Below are positions 51,602 to 61,477 of a stretch of DNA of 64,000 nt, piece by piece. The position numbers and the translations under genes were made by a program. Positions within the stretch are counted from its first letter, which is position 1; every line of letters begins with the position of its first letter. The stretch comes from Candidatus Terraquivivens yellowstonensis (GTDB taxonomy: Archaea; Thermoproteota; Nitrososphaeria_A; Caldarchaeales; Wolframiiraptoraceae): contig JAKCEW010000002.1 in NCBI GenBank assembly GCA_023539445.1, forward strand, positions 1-64,000, in the 5' to 3' direction. The notes under the pieces were generated by a model, which saw nothing but the letters and a program-made list of their open reading frames with translations, ran no database searches and was not told the origin of the DNA.

Positions 51602-52993
51602 ATGCAGCGTAAAGTAGTCCTAAACGATAGTGAAATACCAAAAGAATGGTACAACATACTGCCAGATCTGCCAAAGCCCCTCCCTCCACCAATAGATCCT
51701 GAGACGAGAGCTCCGGTCTCACCGGCAAAGCTTGAGAGAGTCTTTGCGAAGGAGTTGCTCAGGCAAGAGATGAGCATGGAGAGATGGATTCCAATACCTG
51801 AGGAGATAAGGGAGGTCTATGCTCTGTGGAGACCAACACCGTTATATAGGGCGATAGGACTCGAGAGGTATCTGAAGACGCCGGCAAAGATTTACTATAA
51901 GTTCGAGGGCGTTAGTCCGCCTGGTTCCCATAAACCAAACACTGCTGTCGCACAGGCTTACTACAACATGAAAGAGGGACAGGAGAGGCTAACCACGGAG
52001 ACTGGTGCCGGCCAGTGGGGTTCTGCGCTTGCCTTCGGTTGTATGTTGTTCAATCTAAAGTGCACGGTTTACATGGTAAGAGCGAGCTATGATCAAAAGC
52101 CTTATAGGAAGATAATGATGCAGGTTTGGGGTGCAGAGGTTCTACCAAGTCCCAGCGATAGGACAAACTTTGGAAGAAGCATATTGAAGAACGATCCGCA
52201 GAATCCAGGAAGCTTAGGTATAGCGATAAGCGAGGCCATTGAAGATGCTTTGTCACATGAAGGCACGAAGTACACGCTGGGTAGTGTGCTTAACCACGTT
52301 CTAATGCATCAGACGGTCCAAGGTCTCGAGGCGAAGAAGCAATTAGAGGTTTTGGACGAGTATCCTGATGTGGTGGCTGGTTGCGTTGGAGGTGGGAGTA
52401 GCTTCTCAGGTCTCTTTTGGCCATTCTACTACGACAAAGTAACGAAGAAGGCTGAGAAGGACATAGAGTTTATCGCAACAGAGCCCACGGCCTGCCCCAC
52501 CCTAACTAAGGGTATATACACTTACGACCACGGCGACACAGCAAGGTTGACACCGCTTTTAGCAATGTACACAGTAGGTTCGGACTTCATCCCACCGCCT
52601 ATACATGCTGGAGGGTTAAGGTACCATGGCGATGCGCCGACACTCTGCCTACTCGCGAAGGAAGGTTATATTAAGGCTGTAGCCTATGACCAAGTATCCG
52701 TCTTCGAAGCCGCAACGATATTCGCTAGGACAGAGGGAATCGTGCCCGCGCCTGAGCCATCTCACACTATAAGGTATGTGATAGATGAGGCTTTGAGGTG
52801 TAAGAGGACGGGTGAGAAGAAGACGATACTCTTTAACCTTTGTGGTCACGGGCACTTCGATATGCATGCCTATGACGAGTTCTTTGCAGGAAGGCTGCCT
52901 AAATGGGAATATCCCGAGAGCGCCATAAGGGATTCTATAGAAAAGTTAAAGAGGCTCTATCCATGGATTAAAGACCTGCCGTACCTAGGGTGA
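51602..52993 (+). CDS. trpB2: Tryptophan synthase beta chain-like, TrpB2 type
   Basis: A 463-aa fold-type II PLP enzyme, longer than TrpB1 (about 390-400 aa), as TrpB2 is. RPTPLYRA, the PLP lysine in [16 protein letters not shown] and the phosphate loop [11 protein letters not shown] are present. The N-terminal extension carries [15 protein letters not shown], typical of TrpB2. Sulfolobus TrpB2 has been reported to use O-phosphoserine with indole. No trpA is nearby. The stop overlaps the serA GTG. Confidence 0.93.
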   Translation: MQRKVVLNDSEIPKEWYNILPDLPKPLPPPIDPETRAPVSPAKLERVFAKELLRQEMSMERWIPIPEEIREVYALWRPTPLYRAIGLERYLKTPAKIYYKFEGVSPPGSHKPNTAVAQAYYNMKEGQERLTTETGAGQWGSALAFGCMLFNLKCTVYMVRASYDQKPYRKIMMQVWGAEVLPSPSDRTNFGRSILKNDPQNPGSLGIAISEAIEDALSHEGTKYTLGSVLNHVLMHQTVQGLEAKKQLEVLDEYPDVVAGCVGGGSSFSGLFWPFYYDKVTKKAEKDIEFIATEPTACPTLTKGIYTYDHGDTARLTPLLAMYTVGSDFIPPPIHAGGLRYHGDAPTLCLLAKEGYIKAVAYDQVSVFEAATIFARTEGIVPAPEPSHTIRYVIDEALRCKRTGEKKTILFNLCGHGHFDMHAYDEFFAGRLPKWEYPESAIRDSIEKLKRLYPWIKDLPYLG

Positions 52994-53940
52994 TCCGTTT
53001 GATTGACGACCCTCCGAAAGTCTTAGTTTGCGATAAGGTCCATAATGCTGGAATAAGAATGCTAAAAGACGCAGGCTTTGAGGTTACCTTAGCCGAGGGA
53101 ATCTCCCACGAAGAGTTATTGAATGTTATTTCAGAATACGACATAATTATGGTCAGAAGTAGAACAAAAGTAAGCAGGGACGTCATAAAAGCAGCAAAGA
53201 AGCTGAAGGTAATCGCAAGGGTTGGGGCTGGTACGGATAACATAGATGTTGATGCTGCTCATGGAATGGGAATAAAGGTAATCTGCGCCGGTGATGCGGT
53301 TGCGAATGCAACAGCTGAACTGACCGTGGGTCTTATGTTGGCCCTCTCACGAAACATATGCCTACTAAATGAGGAAATGAAGAAGGGCGTTTGGCCTAAA
53401 GGAAAATGCGAAGGTGTGGAATTAAGGGGCAAGACCGTAGGTATAATCGGTGTGGGAAGAATAGGTAGGAGGGTCGCGGAGTTAACTAAGGCATTCGGTA
53501 TGGAAGTACTAATGAATGATGTAGTTCCAATACCTGAAGACTTTCTGAAGAAAGTTTCGGGAAGGTTTCTTCCACTAGTAGATCTTTTGAAGGAATCGGA
53601 TTACATAACGCTCCATGTTTCCTTGACACCTTCAACTAGGAATTTGTTGAACAAAGACAATATGCGCTTCATAAAACAGGGAGCATTCTTAATTAACACG
53701 TCGAGAGGTGCCGTAATAGATGAGGATGCTCTCTATGAAGCCTTGGTAACCGGTCGGCTCAAGGGCGCTGCTTTGGATGTATACAGCGTGGAGCCGCCTA
53801 TTAACAAGAAGTTACTCGAACTCCCAAATGTTATATGCACACCGCATATAGGTGCCCAGACCCTAGAGGCTCAAGAGAGGGCCTCCATTGAGGTTGCAAC
53901 GAAGATAATAGATCTTTTTTCTTATGCAACCATCCGATAA
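52990..53940 (+). CDS. serA: D-3-phosphoglycerate dehydrogenase (short form, no ACT domain)
   Basis: A 316-aa D-2-hydroxyacid dehydrogenase. It has [29 protein letters not shown], the Rossmann [21 protein letters not shown] and the catalytic-site ending [15 protein letters not shown]. The N-terminal [15 protein letters not shown] is SerA-like. It oxidises 3-phosphoglycerate to 3-phosphohydroxypyruvate with NAD. The ACT regulatory domain of long SerA is absent. The GTG start overlaps the trpB2 stop (GTGA), which implies coupled expression. Confidence 0.88.
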   Translation: MIRLIDDPPKVLVCDKVHNAGIRMLKDAGFEVTLAEGISHEELLNVISEYDIIMVRSRTKVSRDVIKAAKKLKVIARVGAGTDNIDVDAAHGMGIKVICAGDAVANATAELTVGLMLALSRNICLLNEEMKKGVWPKGKCEGVELRGKTVGIIGVGRIGRRVAELTKAFGMEVLMNDVVPIPEDFLKKVSGRFLPLVDLLKESDYITLHVSLTPSTRNLLNKDNMRFIKQGAFLINTSRGAVIDEDALYEALVTGRLKGAALDVYSVEPPINKKLLELPNVICTPHIGAQTLEAQERASIEVATKIIDLFSYATIR

Positions 53941-53986
53941 CTTAAGCCAGTTAATTTTTATTACGTCCCTCAAGAAAATATGATGT

Positions 53987-54712
53987 TTGACCTTGAGAAG
54001 GGATTATGTAAAAAACCCTCTATGGAAGATTCTTGTGGATACTGTTAGGAGCATGAGCCTCTATCCCGTTCACAAGTCTTACGTTAGAGACAAAATAATC
54101 ATGAACGAACCATCCATAAGTGCAGAAGAGTTGAGCGTGAGACTGAGTATGCCGTTGGGTGAGGCTATGGTTATCTTGGATGAGTTAAGGATGTACGCGG
54201 CAGATTTTGAGGAAGAACTCAAGGCCCCTCTACCGACTGAGCGAAAGTATAACCGTGTATGCTTAGGAGGCACCTTTGATGTAATCCATTATGGACATCT
54301 TGCTTTACTCCTGACGGCTTTCAGGAGTGGTAAGAAAGTGACGATAGGTGTTACTAGCGATGAGCTTGCCAAGAAATTGGGGAAGACTCATGATGTAAGG
54401 CCTTATAATGAACGCATGAATAACCTAAGAAAGATTTTAGAGAAATATGACTGGATTGATGACGCAACAATAGTAAAACTTGACGACCCCTATGGCCCTG
54501 CGGTAACTGACGCTATTATGGAAGCAATCGTGGTCAGCCCATTTACAGCATTCAGAGCTCTAGAAATAAACACAATAAGGACCGAGAGTTTGATGAAGCC
54601 TTTGGATGTGATAGAATGCCCGTTAATCCTAGCAGAAGACGGAAAGCCGATATCGTCATCAAGGATAATTAGGGGCGAGGTAACACCTGAAGGGAGGCTT
54701 GTCCGCTCTTAG
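53987..54712 (+). CDS. Phosphopantetheine adenylyltransferase (archaeal type) with N-terminal extension
   Basis: A 241-aa protein. Residues 90-241 are archaeal PPAT: GGTFDVIHYGH (94-104), IGVTSDELAKK, RPYNERMNNL and the C-terminal SSSRII. It makes dephospho-CoA. Residues 1-85 are an extension not needed by PPAT; part (ISAEELSVRLSMPLGEAMVILDEL, 44-67) looks like a winged helix. The start is TTG 53987, supported by gttaattttt about 35 bp upstream; nearby ATGs are out of frame. The end overlaps the convergent small membrane gene by 4 bases. Confidence 0.85.
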   Translation: MTLRRDYVKNPLWKILVDTVRSMSLYPVHKSYVRDKIIMNEPSISAEELSVRLSMPLGEAMVILDELRMYAADFEEELKAPLPTERKYNRVCLGGTFDVIHYGHLALLLTAFRSGKKVTIGVTSDELAKKLGKTHDVRPYNERMNNLRKILEKYDWIDDATIVKLDDPYGPAVTDAIMEAIVVSPFTAFRALEINTIRTESLMKPLDVIECPLILAEDGKPISSSRIIRGEVTPEGRLVRS

Positions 54713-54930
54713 CCTCCTTTGAAGGACCTTGGTATGGGTGTAGTGTACATAACGTACCCTATCCATCCTACGACAAAGAAGAAGAATAAGACAATGATTA
54801 GTATTGGTATCTTCACGGCGAGTTCAGGATCAAGACCGTTTATGAAACCGAAAAACCACGTCATGTAGAACGTAGCCAAGATGACAGAGACCAGCATCAG
54901 AAAAAAGCCGAAAGCCTTACCTAACCTCAT
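54709..54930 (-). CDS. Small two-helix membrane protein, WIGY family B
   Basis: A 73-aa protein with two hydrophobic helices (8-30 and 40-62) and the closing motif VGWIGYVMYTTPIPRS, matching the 84-aa protein at 19669. It follows the NuoK-like gene in the same direction after 62 bp, so it may belong to that membrane complex. Function unknown. Confidence 0.65.
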   Translation of the reverse strand: MRLGKAFGFFLMLVSVILATFYMTWFFGFINGLDPELAVKIPILIIVLFFFFVVGWIGYVMYTTPIPRSFKGG

Positions 54931-54992
54931 AGGATTTCAAGCCGAATAACATAGTGTACCTAAAATTAAATGTATCCTTCAACAATAATTGG

Positions 54993-55310
54993 CTATCTTC
55001 TCAGCTTTCTCAGGAGTGTTATATCCAACGTCTTGTACGTTCTGTATACATGGACGCTAAGCAGTAGGGCTAATGCTATGACTGCTGCTCCCACGGCCAT
55101 AGAGATAAGGACGACGCTCTGAGCGAATGGGTCTATCATGCCTCCAGGAAAGTTTGTAGATAGTGCTATAAAGTTTAAGTGGGCAGCGTTTATCATAATC
55201 TCAATACCTATTATCATCTTTATGATGCTTCTCTTTGTTGCTAGGACATAGATGCCGATTATGAAAAGCAGAACGGCAGTAAGAACATAGTATAAGATAA
55301 AAAGCGACAA
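54993..55310 (-). CDS. NuoK-like complex I / MrpC-like antiporter subunit
   Basis: A 105-aa, three-helix protein. Helix 2 has GIEIMINAAHLNFIA, keeping the conserved Glu of NuoK. Helix 3 reads DPFAQSVVLISMAVGAAVIALAL. Here the second conserved Glu of NuoK is replaced (MAVGAAV), making helix 3 more like MrpC. The tail VYRTYKTLDITLL is NuoK-like. It helps proton or sodium translocation. It is the third gene in a nuoJ-nuoJ'-nuoK order. Confidence 0.82.
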   Translation of the reverse strand: MSLFILYYVLTAVLLFIIGIYVLATKRSIIKMIIGIEIMINAAHLNFIALSTNFPGGMIDPFAQSVVLISMAVGAAVIALALLLSVHVYRTYKTLDITLLRKLRR

Positions 55311-55313
55311 CTT

Positions 55314-55571
55314 TCATTCCCTCCTAAGTAAGACTACAAGGGCCATAACAAAGGCCAATAAAGCTATAACCAATGCGATTACTGCCGGGAATAAATCCTC
55401 CCATATGTAAATACTTATAGCTTTACCGGATTCTAAAGCGCTAGGCATTATGAGCCTGCTTGTTGCATCATTCCAATGCTCGTATGTAGGTGGACTGGTA
55501 GCAAAACTGTACAGGATTGCTATTGCAAGTACGAGCGTTGATATCGAACCTAAAAGCTCCGTACGCTTCAT
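55314..55571 (-). CDS. NuoJ C-terminal-half-like membrane subunit
   Basis: An 85-aa protein with two helices (about 7-27 and 57-81) separated by an external loop. This matches the second half of NuoJ, which some archaea encode as a separate gene. Little specific sequence signal remains; the call rests on its place between NuoJ-N and NuoK and on the ATGA overlap with the gene upstream. Confidence 0.6.
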   Translation of the reverse strand: MKRTELLGSISTLVLAIAILYSFATSPPTYEHWNDATSRLIMPSALESGKAISIYIWEDLFPAVIALVIALLAFVMALVVLLRRE

Positions 55572-55813
55572 TTCTCTTTACCCACCGTCAGAGAGACTAC
55601 GATCAGCATAAGGGCTATCAAACCACCCGCATAAACTAGCAGTTGTGCTATGCCAGCATAGTACGCTCCCATCAGTATGAATAATATGGCTATAGTGGCT
55701 GTCATACCAAAAAGCCCAAATATGGACCTATACAGGCTATTTGCTTCAACGGCTAGAATTGAGAACACTACGGAGAGTGAAAGCAGTAACAGCGAAGCGA
55801 CCTCGTATATCAT
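55568..55813 (-). CDS. NuoJ N-terminal-half-like membrane subunit
   Basis: About 81 aa from ATG 55813, preceded by the Shine-Dalgarno gaggtg; the track start (55867) adds 18 residues without a ribosome site. Three helices include FGLFGMTATIAILFILMGAYYAGIAQLLVYAGGL, matching NuoJ ('A..l...LgA.yvA..QilvYaGai'). No other complex I genes are present in the window. Confidence 0.8.
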   Translation of the reverse strand: MIYEVASLLLLSLSVVFSILAVEANSLYRSIFGLFGMTATIAILFILMGAYYAGIAQLLVYAGGLIALMLIVVSLTVGKEK

Positions 55814-55893
55814 GTGACCACCTCTAAACCACACTAACACATGGGTAATAAAGGTTATTCCACTCAAGTCACGCTAAAACTTATCTTTGGGTC

Positions 55894-56958
55894 GTGTTGT
55901 TTTGGAATGGGTTGTCCGAAGTCAGCGTTAGACGAAGAAAGGTAATGCGTTTCATCATGTTGACTTTCGTTCTGACTTACGGCTTAAACTTAGGTATGGC
56001 CCTAGCGTTCGGCTTCAAGCTACCGGCTGAGGCTAGAACTTCCATGATGACTATGATGCTTGTGCCGGCCTTCTCGGCAATCGTCCTTAAGATGTTCTTC
56101 GAAAAAGACAGCAACATATATTTTAGAACTTTCCGAGAAAAAACTAGGCTGTTCTTTTATTTCTTCCTTCTTTACTTTGCTGTCTTTCTAACACTCTCTA
56201 TAGCATCATGGATTTCACCCCAATACGTTGAGTTGGCAGACACGCTGACGTTCGCTATGACAAGCTTAGGTTTACTGTTCCTAGTAGCTCTTAGGTTCAT
56301 GTTGGGTGGTGATGCTTTCCGTAGGGCGGGGCTATCTTTCGGAAGCTCCAAATATTATCTTATATTCGGCTCACTTCTGGTGGCGCTTTACGGTGGTATG
56401 GCATGGCTAAACTGCAACCTTGGCTTGGGCACACCTGTCAGATTAGAGGAGTTGTTTGTTACTTCGGATATTGAAGCATCTGGATTAATGGGCGCCCTTA
56501 TCTTAATGGGAATCCAGCTGATAATCATATCGCCCTTTCTCACGTTACTCGTAACGTTTGGTGAGGAGTATGGCTGGAGAGGTTACCTCCAAACGGAGCT
56601 GACGGGCATCGTAGGTAAGTTAAAGGCCGCCCTTCTCGTCGGTCTGGTATGGGGTGTATGGCATGCACCCGTTATAGCTATGGGTCACAACTATCCAGGT
56701 TATCCTGTGCAAGGTGTGTTCTTGATGATCGCATACACAGTTGCCTTGTCCGTGATCTTCGGTCTAGCTTTTCTCAAATCAGGTAGCGTCTGGCTCGTAT
56801 CCTATATGCATGGTGTGAACAATCAGTCCGCATCGTTCTTCCATGCCTTTTGTTGCACACCTTCAGATCCCGTATTATCCTTCGGCATAGGTCTGTACGG
56901 TATAGCAATATTCGCCGTAGTAGCCTTGCTATTGTTAAAGAGTAAAGCATGGAAGTAA
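55894..56958 (+). CDS. CPBP-family intramembrane metalloprotease (CAAX protease-like)
   Basis: A 354-aa protein with about eight hydrophobic helices. Motif 1 is EEYGWRGYLQTEL, motif 2 WHAPVIAMGHN, and motif 3 MHGVNNQSAS; all three CPBP/Abi motifs are present, giving Glu-Glu and His residues for the metal. Such proteins are linked to prenyl-protein processing or immunity to bacteriocins. The substrate is unknown. The start is TTG 55894 or a GTG/ATG within the next 20 codons. Divergent from the nuoJ-like genes. Confidence 0.88.
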   Translation: MLFWNGLSEVSVRRRKVMRFIMLTFVLTYGLNLGMALAFGFKLPAEARTSMMTMMLVPAFSAIVLKMFFEKDSNIYFRTFREKTRLFFYFFLLYFAVFLTLSIASWISPQYVELADTLTFAMTSLGLLFLVALRFMLGGDAFRRAGLSFGSSKYYLIFGSLLVALYGGMAWLNCNLGLGTPVRLEELFVTSDIEASGLMGALILMGIQLIIISPFLTLLVTFGEEYGWRGYLQTELTGIVGKLKAALLVGLVWGVWHAPVIAMGHNYPGYPVQGVFLMIAYTVALSVIFGLAFLKSGSVWLVSYMHGVNNQSASFFHAFCCTPSDPVLSFGIGLYGIAIFAVVALLLLKSKAWK

Positions 56959-57021
56959 ACTTGCCCAAAAATAGGACATCGTCGAACATTGCCTGATTCC
57001 AATACTTATGGTACCGGCGCT

Positions 57022-58176
57022 CTATAGAGCGAATATTTCAACCAAATCCTTATCTTGCAATACGTGGTCGATGCCTACTTTTTGACCTTGTACTTTAACT
57101 GAATTGCCCCAAACCTTCGCGTACCTGAAGCCCCTTGCAAGCTCTTTATGGATGAGATATGCAAGTTGACCAACGGTTGTGCCACTCGGCACGACAATCG
57201 GTTTCCTCGCGACAATACCGTCCTTCTGTGTATAAACCCTTATGAGTTCTAAGGTTTTGAATATCAGTTGCTTCAATTCTTCCAACCCCTTCCCTTCTTT
57301 TGCCGAGAACCTTACCAGCGGAATTCCAAGCCGTGCGGTCATTTCCTCGATTTCGCTCGAGTATTCCGAGTTAAGGTCAAGCTTATTAAGTATCACAAGG
57401 CCCTTCTTATAAACAAATTCGTATATGACCTGTTCTTCGACATCTTCTATTGTGGCATCGCCGATTATCTTGACCACGGCATTTCTTATACCGACGCTTT
57501 CAAGTAGCTTCTTAACATCATCTATGTTGCCTTGAAACTTGCCGAATGTAACAAGTCTTATGCCGCCGCTGTCTTTCTTCTCAAGGATGACCCTAGTCCG
57601 TTCCCTCTTCAACACTACGCCAATATCCTCTAACATTTCAACAATCTTTCTGAGCTGCTCATGAGGCCTGTTTGTCGCGTCCAGAACGACCGCTATAAGA
57701 TCAGCATTTCTCGCCATACCAAGACTCTTGTATGCTATGCTGGTCTCTTCCAATGCTTCTGTCAAAATTGCTGGGAGTTCCACCACCTGTATTTCAACAT
57801 CCTCGTACACCATCATGCCCGGTACTGGTCTCTTTGTCGTCATTGGGTATTCGGCTATCTCAGGGTTTGCATTCGTAAGCAATGCGAGTAATGAAGATTT
57901 GCCGCTGTTTGTAGCACCCAATAGTACGACTTGGGCTGCCCCCTCTTTTTCAATACTGAACTCATCCTTCCTACCACCTTTTACTGGTTTACGCTCGAGC
58001 TCGCGCCTGAGTTGGGCAAGCCTCTTTTTCAGTTGTCTGAGCATTTTTTCTGTATGCTTATGGTGGGGTATGCAGGATATTGCTTCCTCTAATGCCTTAA
58101 TTTTTTCCTCGTGCGTCCTAGCCTCTCTGTACTTAGCTAGCTTGGCCTTTGCCTCCGCCGGCAGGTTCGTTGGCAT
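57022..58176 (-). CDS. DRG/Obg-like GTPase with TGS domain
   Basis: A 384-aa protein. An N-terminal helical hairpin (7-65) precedes the G domain with G1 GATNSGKS (87-94), a G3 that reads VVELPAI (instead of DxPG, as in this archaeal subfamily) and G4 NKLD. The C-terminal TGS domain (about 315-384) is present. DRG proteins associate with ribosomes and RNA. It lies close to an MFS gene on the same strand, probably without functional meaning. Confidence 0.9.
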   Translation of the reverse strand: MPTNLPAEAKAKLAKYREARTHEEKIKALEEAISCIPHHKHTEKMLRQLKKRLAQLRRELERKPVKGGRKDEFSIEKEGAAQVVLLGATNSGKSSLLALLTNANPEIAEYPMTTKRPVPGMMVYEDVEIQVVELPAILTEALEETSIAYKSLGMARNADLIAVVLDATNRPHEQLRKIVEMLEDIGVVLKRERTRVILEKKDSGGIRLVTFGKFQGNIDDVKKLLESVGIRNAVVKIIGDATIEDVEEQVIYEFVYKKGLVILNKLDLNSEYSSEIEEMTARLGIPLVRFSAKEGKGLEELKQLIFKTLELIRVYTQKDGIVARKPIVVPSGTTVGQLAYLIHKELARGFRYAKVWGNSVKVQGQKVGIDHVLQDKDLVEIFAL

Positions 58177-58246
58177 AGTCAGCCCATTTTAACATTATGT
58201 GGAACTCTCTTATTTGCGTTCTTTTTATCTTAATAAGGGCAGTTTT

Positions 58247-59404
58247 TTACTTCAACCTTCTCGCAAAGGTTACTGCGGTTGCTCCAATAAAGCATATGGG
58301 GGCTAGCGTTGCGAAGGCGATGTTCCATCCCATCGGAATTATAATGCCAAGCACTAATGGGCCTATGAGGTATCCAATGTTGCTCATGAAATTAAGGATT
58401 CCTAGTCCAACGCTAGCCAATTTAGGTCCCAATAATGCGCCCGAGCTGGCAAGGGTAGGTGCTGGCACGAATCCCCATATTGTACCAAGGGCGATCACGT
58501 ATGCGGTCAATATCCAAAAATTGCTTGTGAAAAATATGTAAAGCGGAAATGCAATGCCTGAAAGGATGCAGGACGTAACGATAAGTTTCTTCATAGATTT
58601 TATCTTGTCAACAACAACTCCTGCTATTGGACCGATAGGTATGCACATAACCATCGGAATTGTTGAGACTACTGATGCTAATGTCAGCGAGTAACCAATT
58701 TCGGTAAGGTGTGTGGGTAACCAAGTTGAGAAGCCTATTGCTGCAAAGTTAAAGCAAAGCCATCCAAAGGCCACTAACCATATATCAGTGTGCCTATAAG
58801 CAGCCACTCCGCTTGCTTTCTTTTCTTCTTTGTAGGTTATAGTGGTTGGGGGCGTTTTAATTAATGTCACGAAAAACACGCATGCTATTATCGAGAGCAA
58901 TGTGGTAAACCACCACATACTTTGCCACGATGTTGTTACGAGTGCGGGTGCCACCGCATAAGATAGAAGCATTCCTATTGGGACACATGGTGCAAAGATA
59001 CCCAAAGCCTTTCCCAACTCATTCGGAGGAAACCACATGGTTATTAGCGCTGGTGCGAATATTAGTGCAGAACCGAATGCAAACCCCTCGAGGAACCGTG
59101 ATATAAGTAAGGTTGTATAGTTCGGGGCGAAGCTCCCGATTATCGAGCCCATTGTGAGACATGCAAGCATAAGAGTCCCTATCTTTTTAGGACCAAAACG
59201 TTCAGTTAACGACCCCGTGGGGAGCGATACGATAACTGCAGAGATAGAGAAAGAGGACATAAGAAGACTGGCCATCGCATAATCTAGCCTGAAGGCCTCG
59301 ATCAAAATAGGCATTATTGGCGGAGGTTTAAAGTAATTTATGGCAGCAACCACGCTTACGAACACTGCTACGAAGAGTATGACCCAGCGGTATTTTGTTA
59401 TCAC
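58247..59404 (-). CDS. Major facilitator superfamily transporter
   Basis: A 385-aa protein with about twelve helices. The MFS loop signature appears as PTGSLTERFGPKKIG between helices 2 and 3, and the second-half equivalent as IAGVVVDKIKSMKKL. The type resembles nitrate/nitrite or oxalate-formate antiporter-like MFS members, but the substrate cannot be assigned. It is divergent from argS (87-bp space). Confidence 0.85.
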   Translation of the reverse strand: MITKYRWVILFVAVFVSVVAAINYFKPPPIMPILIEAFRLDYAMASLLMSSFSISAVIVSLPTGSLTERFGPKKIGTLMLACLTMGSIIGSFAPNYTTLLISRFLEGFAFGSALIFAPALITMWFPPNELGKALGIFAPCVPIGMLLSYAVAPALVTTSWQSMWWFTTLLSIIACVFFVTLIKTPPTTITYKEEKKASGVAAYRHTDIWLVAFGWLCFNFAAIGFSTWLPTHLTEIGYSLTLASVVSTIPMVMCIPIGPIAGVVVDKIKSMKKLIVTSCILSGIAFPLYIFFTSNFWILTAYVIALGTIWGFVPAPTLASSGALLGPKLASVGLGILNFMSNIGYLIGPLVLGIIIPMGWNIAFATLAPICFIGATAVTFARRLK

Positions 59405-59491
59405 GCTCGCTCCCTTTAATTTTACGCTTGTTTTTACTTTCGACTTAATAAGCCCAATCTTAAAGATTTATCAAGGCTTTTGAGACCTTAG

Positions 59492-61399
59492 GTGGGAAGA
59501 AAGCCGTTGACCGTGAAGACATTGCTTGCGGAATCAGCGAAAATTCTAGAGGAAGCTGGGTTGCCAGACCCAAAGCTCGAGATACCCAAATCCCCGGAGC
59601 ATGGTGAGGTCTCATGTACCTCTGCCTTCGAGCTTGCCAAAAAATTGAACAAGAGTCCGATGGATATTGCTCTAGATGTCGCATCGAGGGCTAAGGAGGT
59701 TATTGAAAGAAAAAGAGGTTTAGTAAAGTCCGTGGAGGTCGTTAGGCCGGGGTTCATCAATTTTTATGCTGATTGGCCCTCCTACGCCGTCAAGATAATT
59801 GAAAATGTTCTAAACTCCGCCGAGGCATATGGCTCATCTGACATGGGAAAGGGGCGGCGTATACTCATAGAACATACGAGCGTGAACCCGAACAAGGCGT
59901 TACATGTAGGCCATGCAAGGAACGTATGTCTAGGTAGTGCGCTGGCCAGATTGTACAAGTTTGCGGGCTTCAACGTTTTGGTGGCTAACTACATTGATGA
60001 CAGCGGAAGCCAGATGGCCGACATCATATTGGGCATCAAGTATCTAGGGTATCCAATGGAGCCGCCGGAAGGTATGAGGTTTGATGAATACTGCGGTGAC
60101 AAAGTGTACGTCGAGGTCAATAAGTTATTAGAGCAGAAGCCTGAGTTATCCGAGAAGAAGCGTCTGTTGATCAAGGAGATAGAGGATAGGTCGAGCGATA
60201 GCTTCGCACTTAGCAGAGAGATAGCCCTCAGAGTCTTAAAGGAACAACTAAAGACATGCTGGAGGTTAGGTGCCTCATATGACATTCTAAACAGAGAAAG
60301 CGATGTGGTTGCCTTCGGATTGTGGGAAGAAGTCTTTTCAAAACTCAAGAAAAATAATGCTTGTTACCTCGCTACATCTGGGCCCAAGGCAGGTTGCTGG
60401 ATGCTAGACCTTTCAGCTCACAAAACGCTTAGTAAAGAGGGCGATGAGGTGTTAGTAAAAAGTGATGGGACTACTACGTATGTGGCAAGGGACATAGCGT
60501 ATGCAGCATGGAAACTCGGAATAGTTGAAAGAGACTTCAAATACAAATTATTCGGCAAGAACAAAGATCAAAGCGATATACTCATAACCGACATAGATGG
60601 TGATATCGATTTTAAAGTTAAGGATGTTGATATAACAATAGCCGTTGTGGACGTAAGGCAAAGGAGGCCGCAAGAAATAGTGAAGTATGCCCTTGGCCTA
60701 ATTGGTGCAGACCCCTCGAAATATGTGCACTTCGCTTACGAGGTTGTTTCTCTAAGCGCAAAAGAGGCGGAGAGGATGGGCTTAAACGTCAGCGGCGCCG
60801 AGTTCGTTCATATGAAAGGTAGGGAAGGTATATACGTAAAGGTCGACTCAGTCATAGATTCCATAAAGAATAAGATAATATCCGAAACATCTCAAAGGCA
60901 TCCAGATTGGCACCCACAAAAGGTCGAAAGCGTTGCGGAAAATGTGGCCATTGGGGCACTCGTATACGCTCTGGTGAAAGGTGATGCGGATAAAATAATA
61001 GTCTTTGATAGAGAGGACGCTCTAAAGATTGAGGGAGATACCGGGCCCTACTTACAGTACTCTTATGCAAGGGCTTGCAGGATACTCGAAAAGTCGCCGA
61101 TAAAACAGGAGGAAGTTAAGCGGAGGGAAACCTTAGAAATGCAAGAGATATCACTCCTCAGGGAGATATCGCTCTTTCCCCTTTTGGTGGAGGAATCCGT
61201 AAAGTTGATGTTGCTCAAAAAGCTTGCCAACTACGCCTATAACTTGGCATCGGCTTTCAATAACTTTTACGAATCCTGTCCCGTGTTAACGGATGATGAG
61301 GAGGTTATGAAATTTAGGCTGGCCCTTACGAGGGCTTATCTGATAACCATGGGCAATTGCTTAAGGATCCTTGGAATACCAATAGTCGAAGAAATGTAA
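59492..61399 (+). CDS. argS: Arginyl-tRNA synthetase
   Basis: A 635-aa class I synthetase. It has the ArgS-specific N-terminal Add-1 domain (about 1-110), NPNKALHVGHARN as the HIGH motif, and VVDVRQRRPQEIV near the second active-site loop. The DALR anticodon-binding domain at the C-terminus contains YARACRILE. It charges tRNA-Arg. GTG start after taggtg. rpoD follows 78 bp later. The gap contains a 6-bp hairpin (ccttttcctaatgaaaagg, 61414-61432) that could end argS transcripts and a TATA-like taataaaag (61448-61456) for rpoD. Confidence 0.96.
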   Translation: MGRKPLTVKTLLAESAKILEEAGLPDPKLEIPKSPEHGEVSCTSAFELAKKLNKSPMDIALDVASRAKEVIERKRGLVKSVEVVRPGFINFYADWPSYAVKIIENVLNSAEAYGSSDMGKGRRILIEHTSVNPNKALHVGHARNVCLGSALARLYKFAGFNVLVANYIDDSGSQMADIILGIKYLGYPMEPPEGMRFDEYCGDKVYVEVNKLLEQKPELSEKKRLLIKEIEDRSSDSFALSREIALRVLKEQLKTCWRLGASYDILNRESDVVAFGLWEEVFSKLKKNNACYLATSGPKAGCWMLDLSAHKTLSKEGDEVLVKSDGTTTYVARDIAYAAWKLGIVERDFKYKLFGKNKDQSDILITDIDGDIDFKVKDVDITIAVVDVRQRRPQEIVKYALGLIGADPSKYVHFAYEVVSLSAKEAERMGLNVSGAEFVHMKGREGIYVKVDSVIDSIKNKIISETSQRHPDWHPQKVESVAENVAIGALVYALVKGDADKIIVFDREDALKIEGDTGPYLQYSYARACRILEKSPIKQEEVKRRETLEMQEISLLREISLFPLLVEESVKLMLLKKLANYAYNLASAFNNFYESCPVLTDDEEVMKFRLALTRAYLITMGNCLRILGIPIVEEM

Positions 61400-61477
61400 G
61401 CCTAAATAAAGGCCCTTTTCCTAATGAAAAGGTATTTAGCTAACAGCTAATAAAAGGTCGGAAGAGACCGATAAGGC

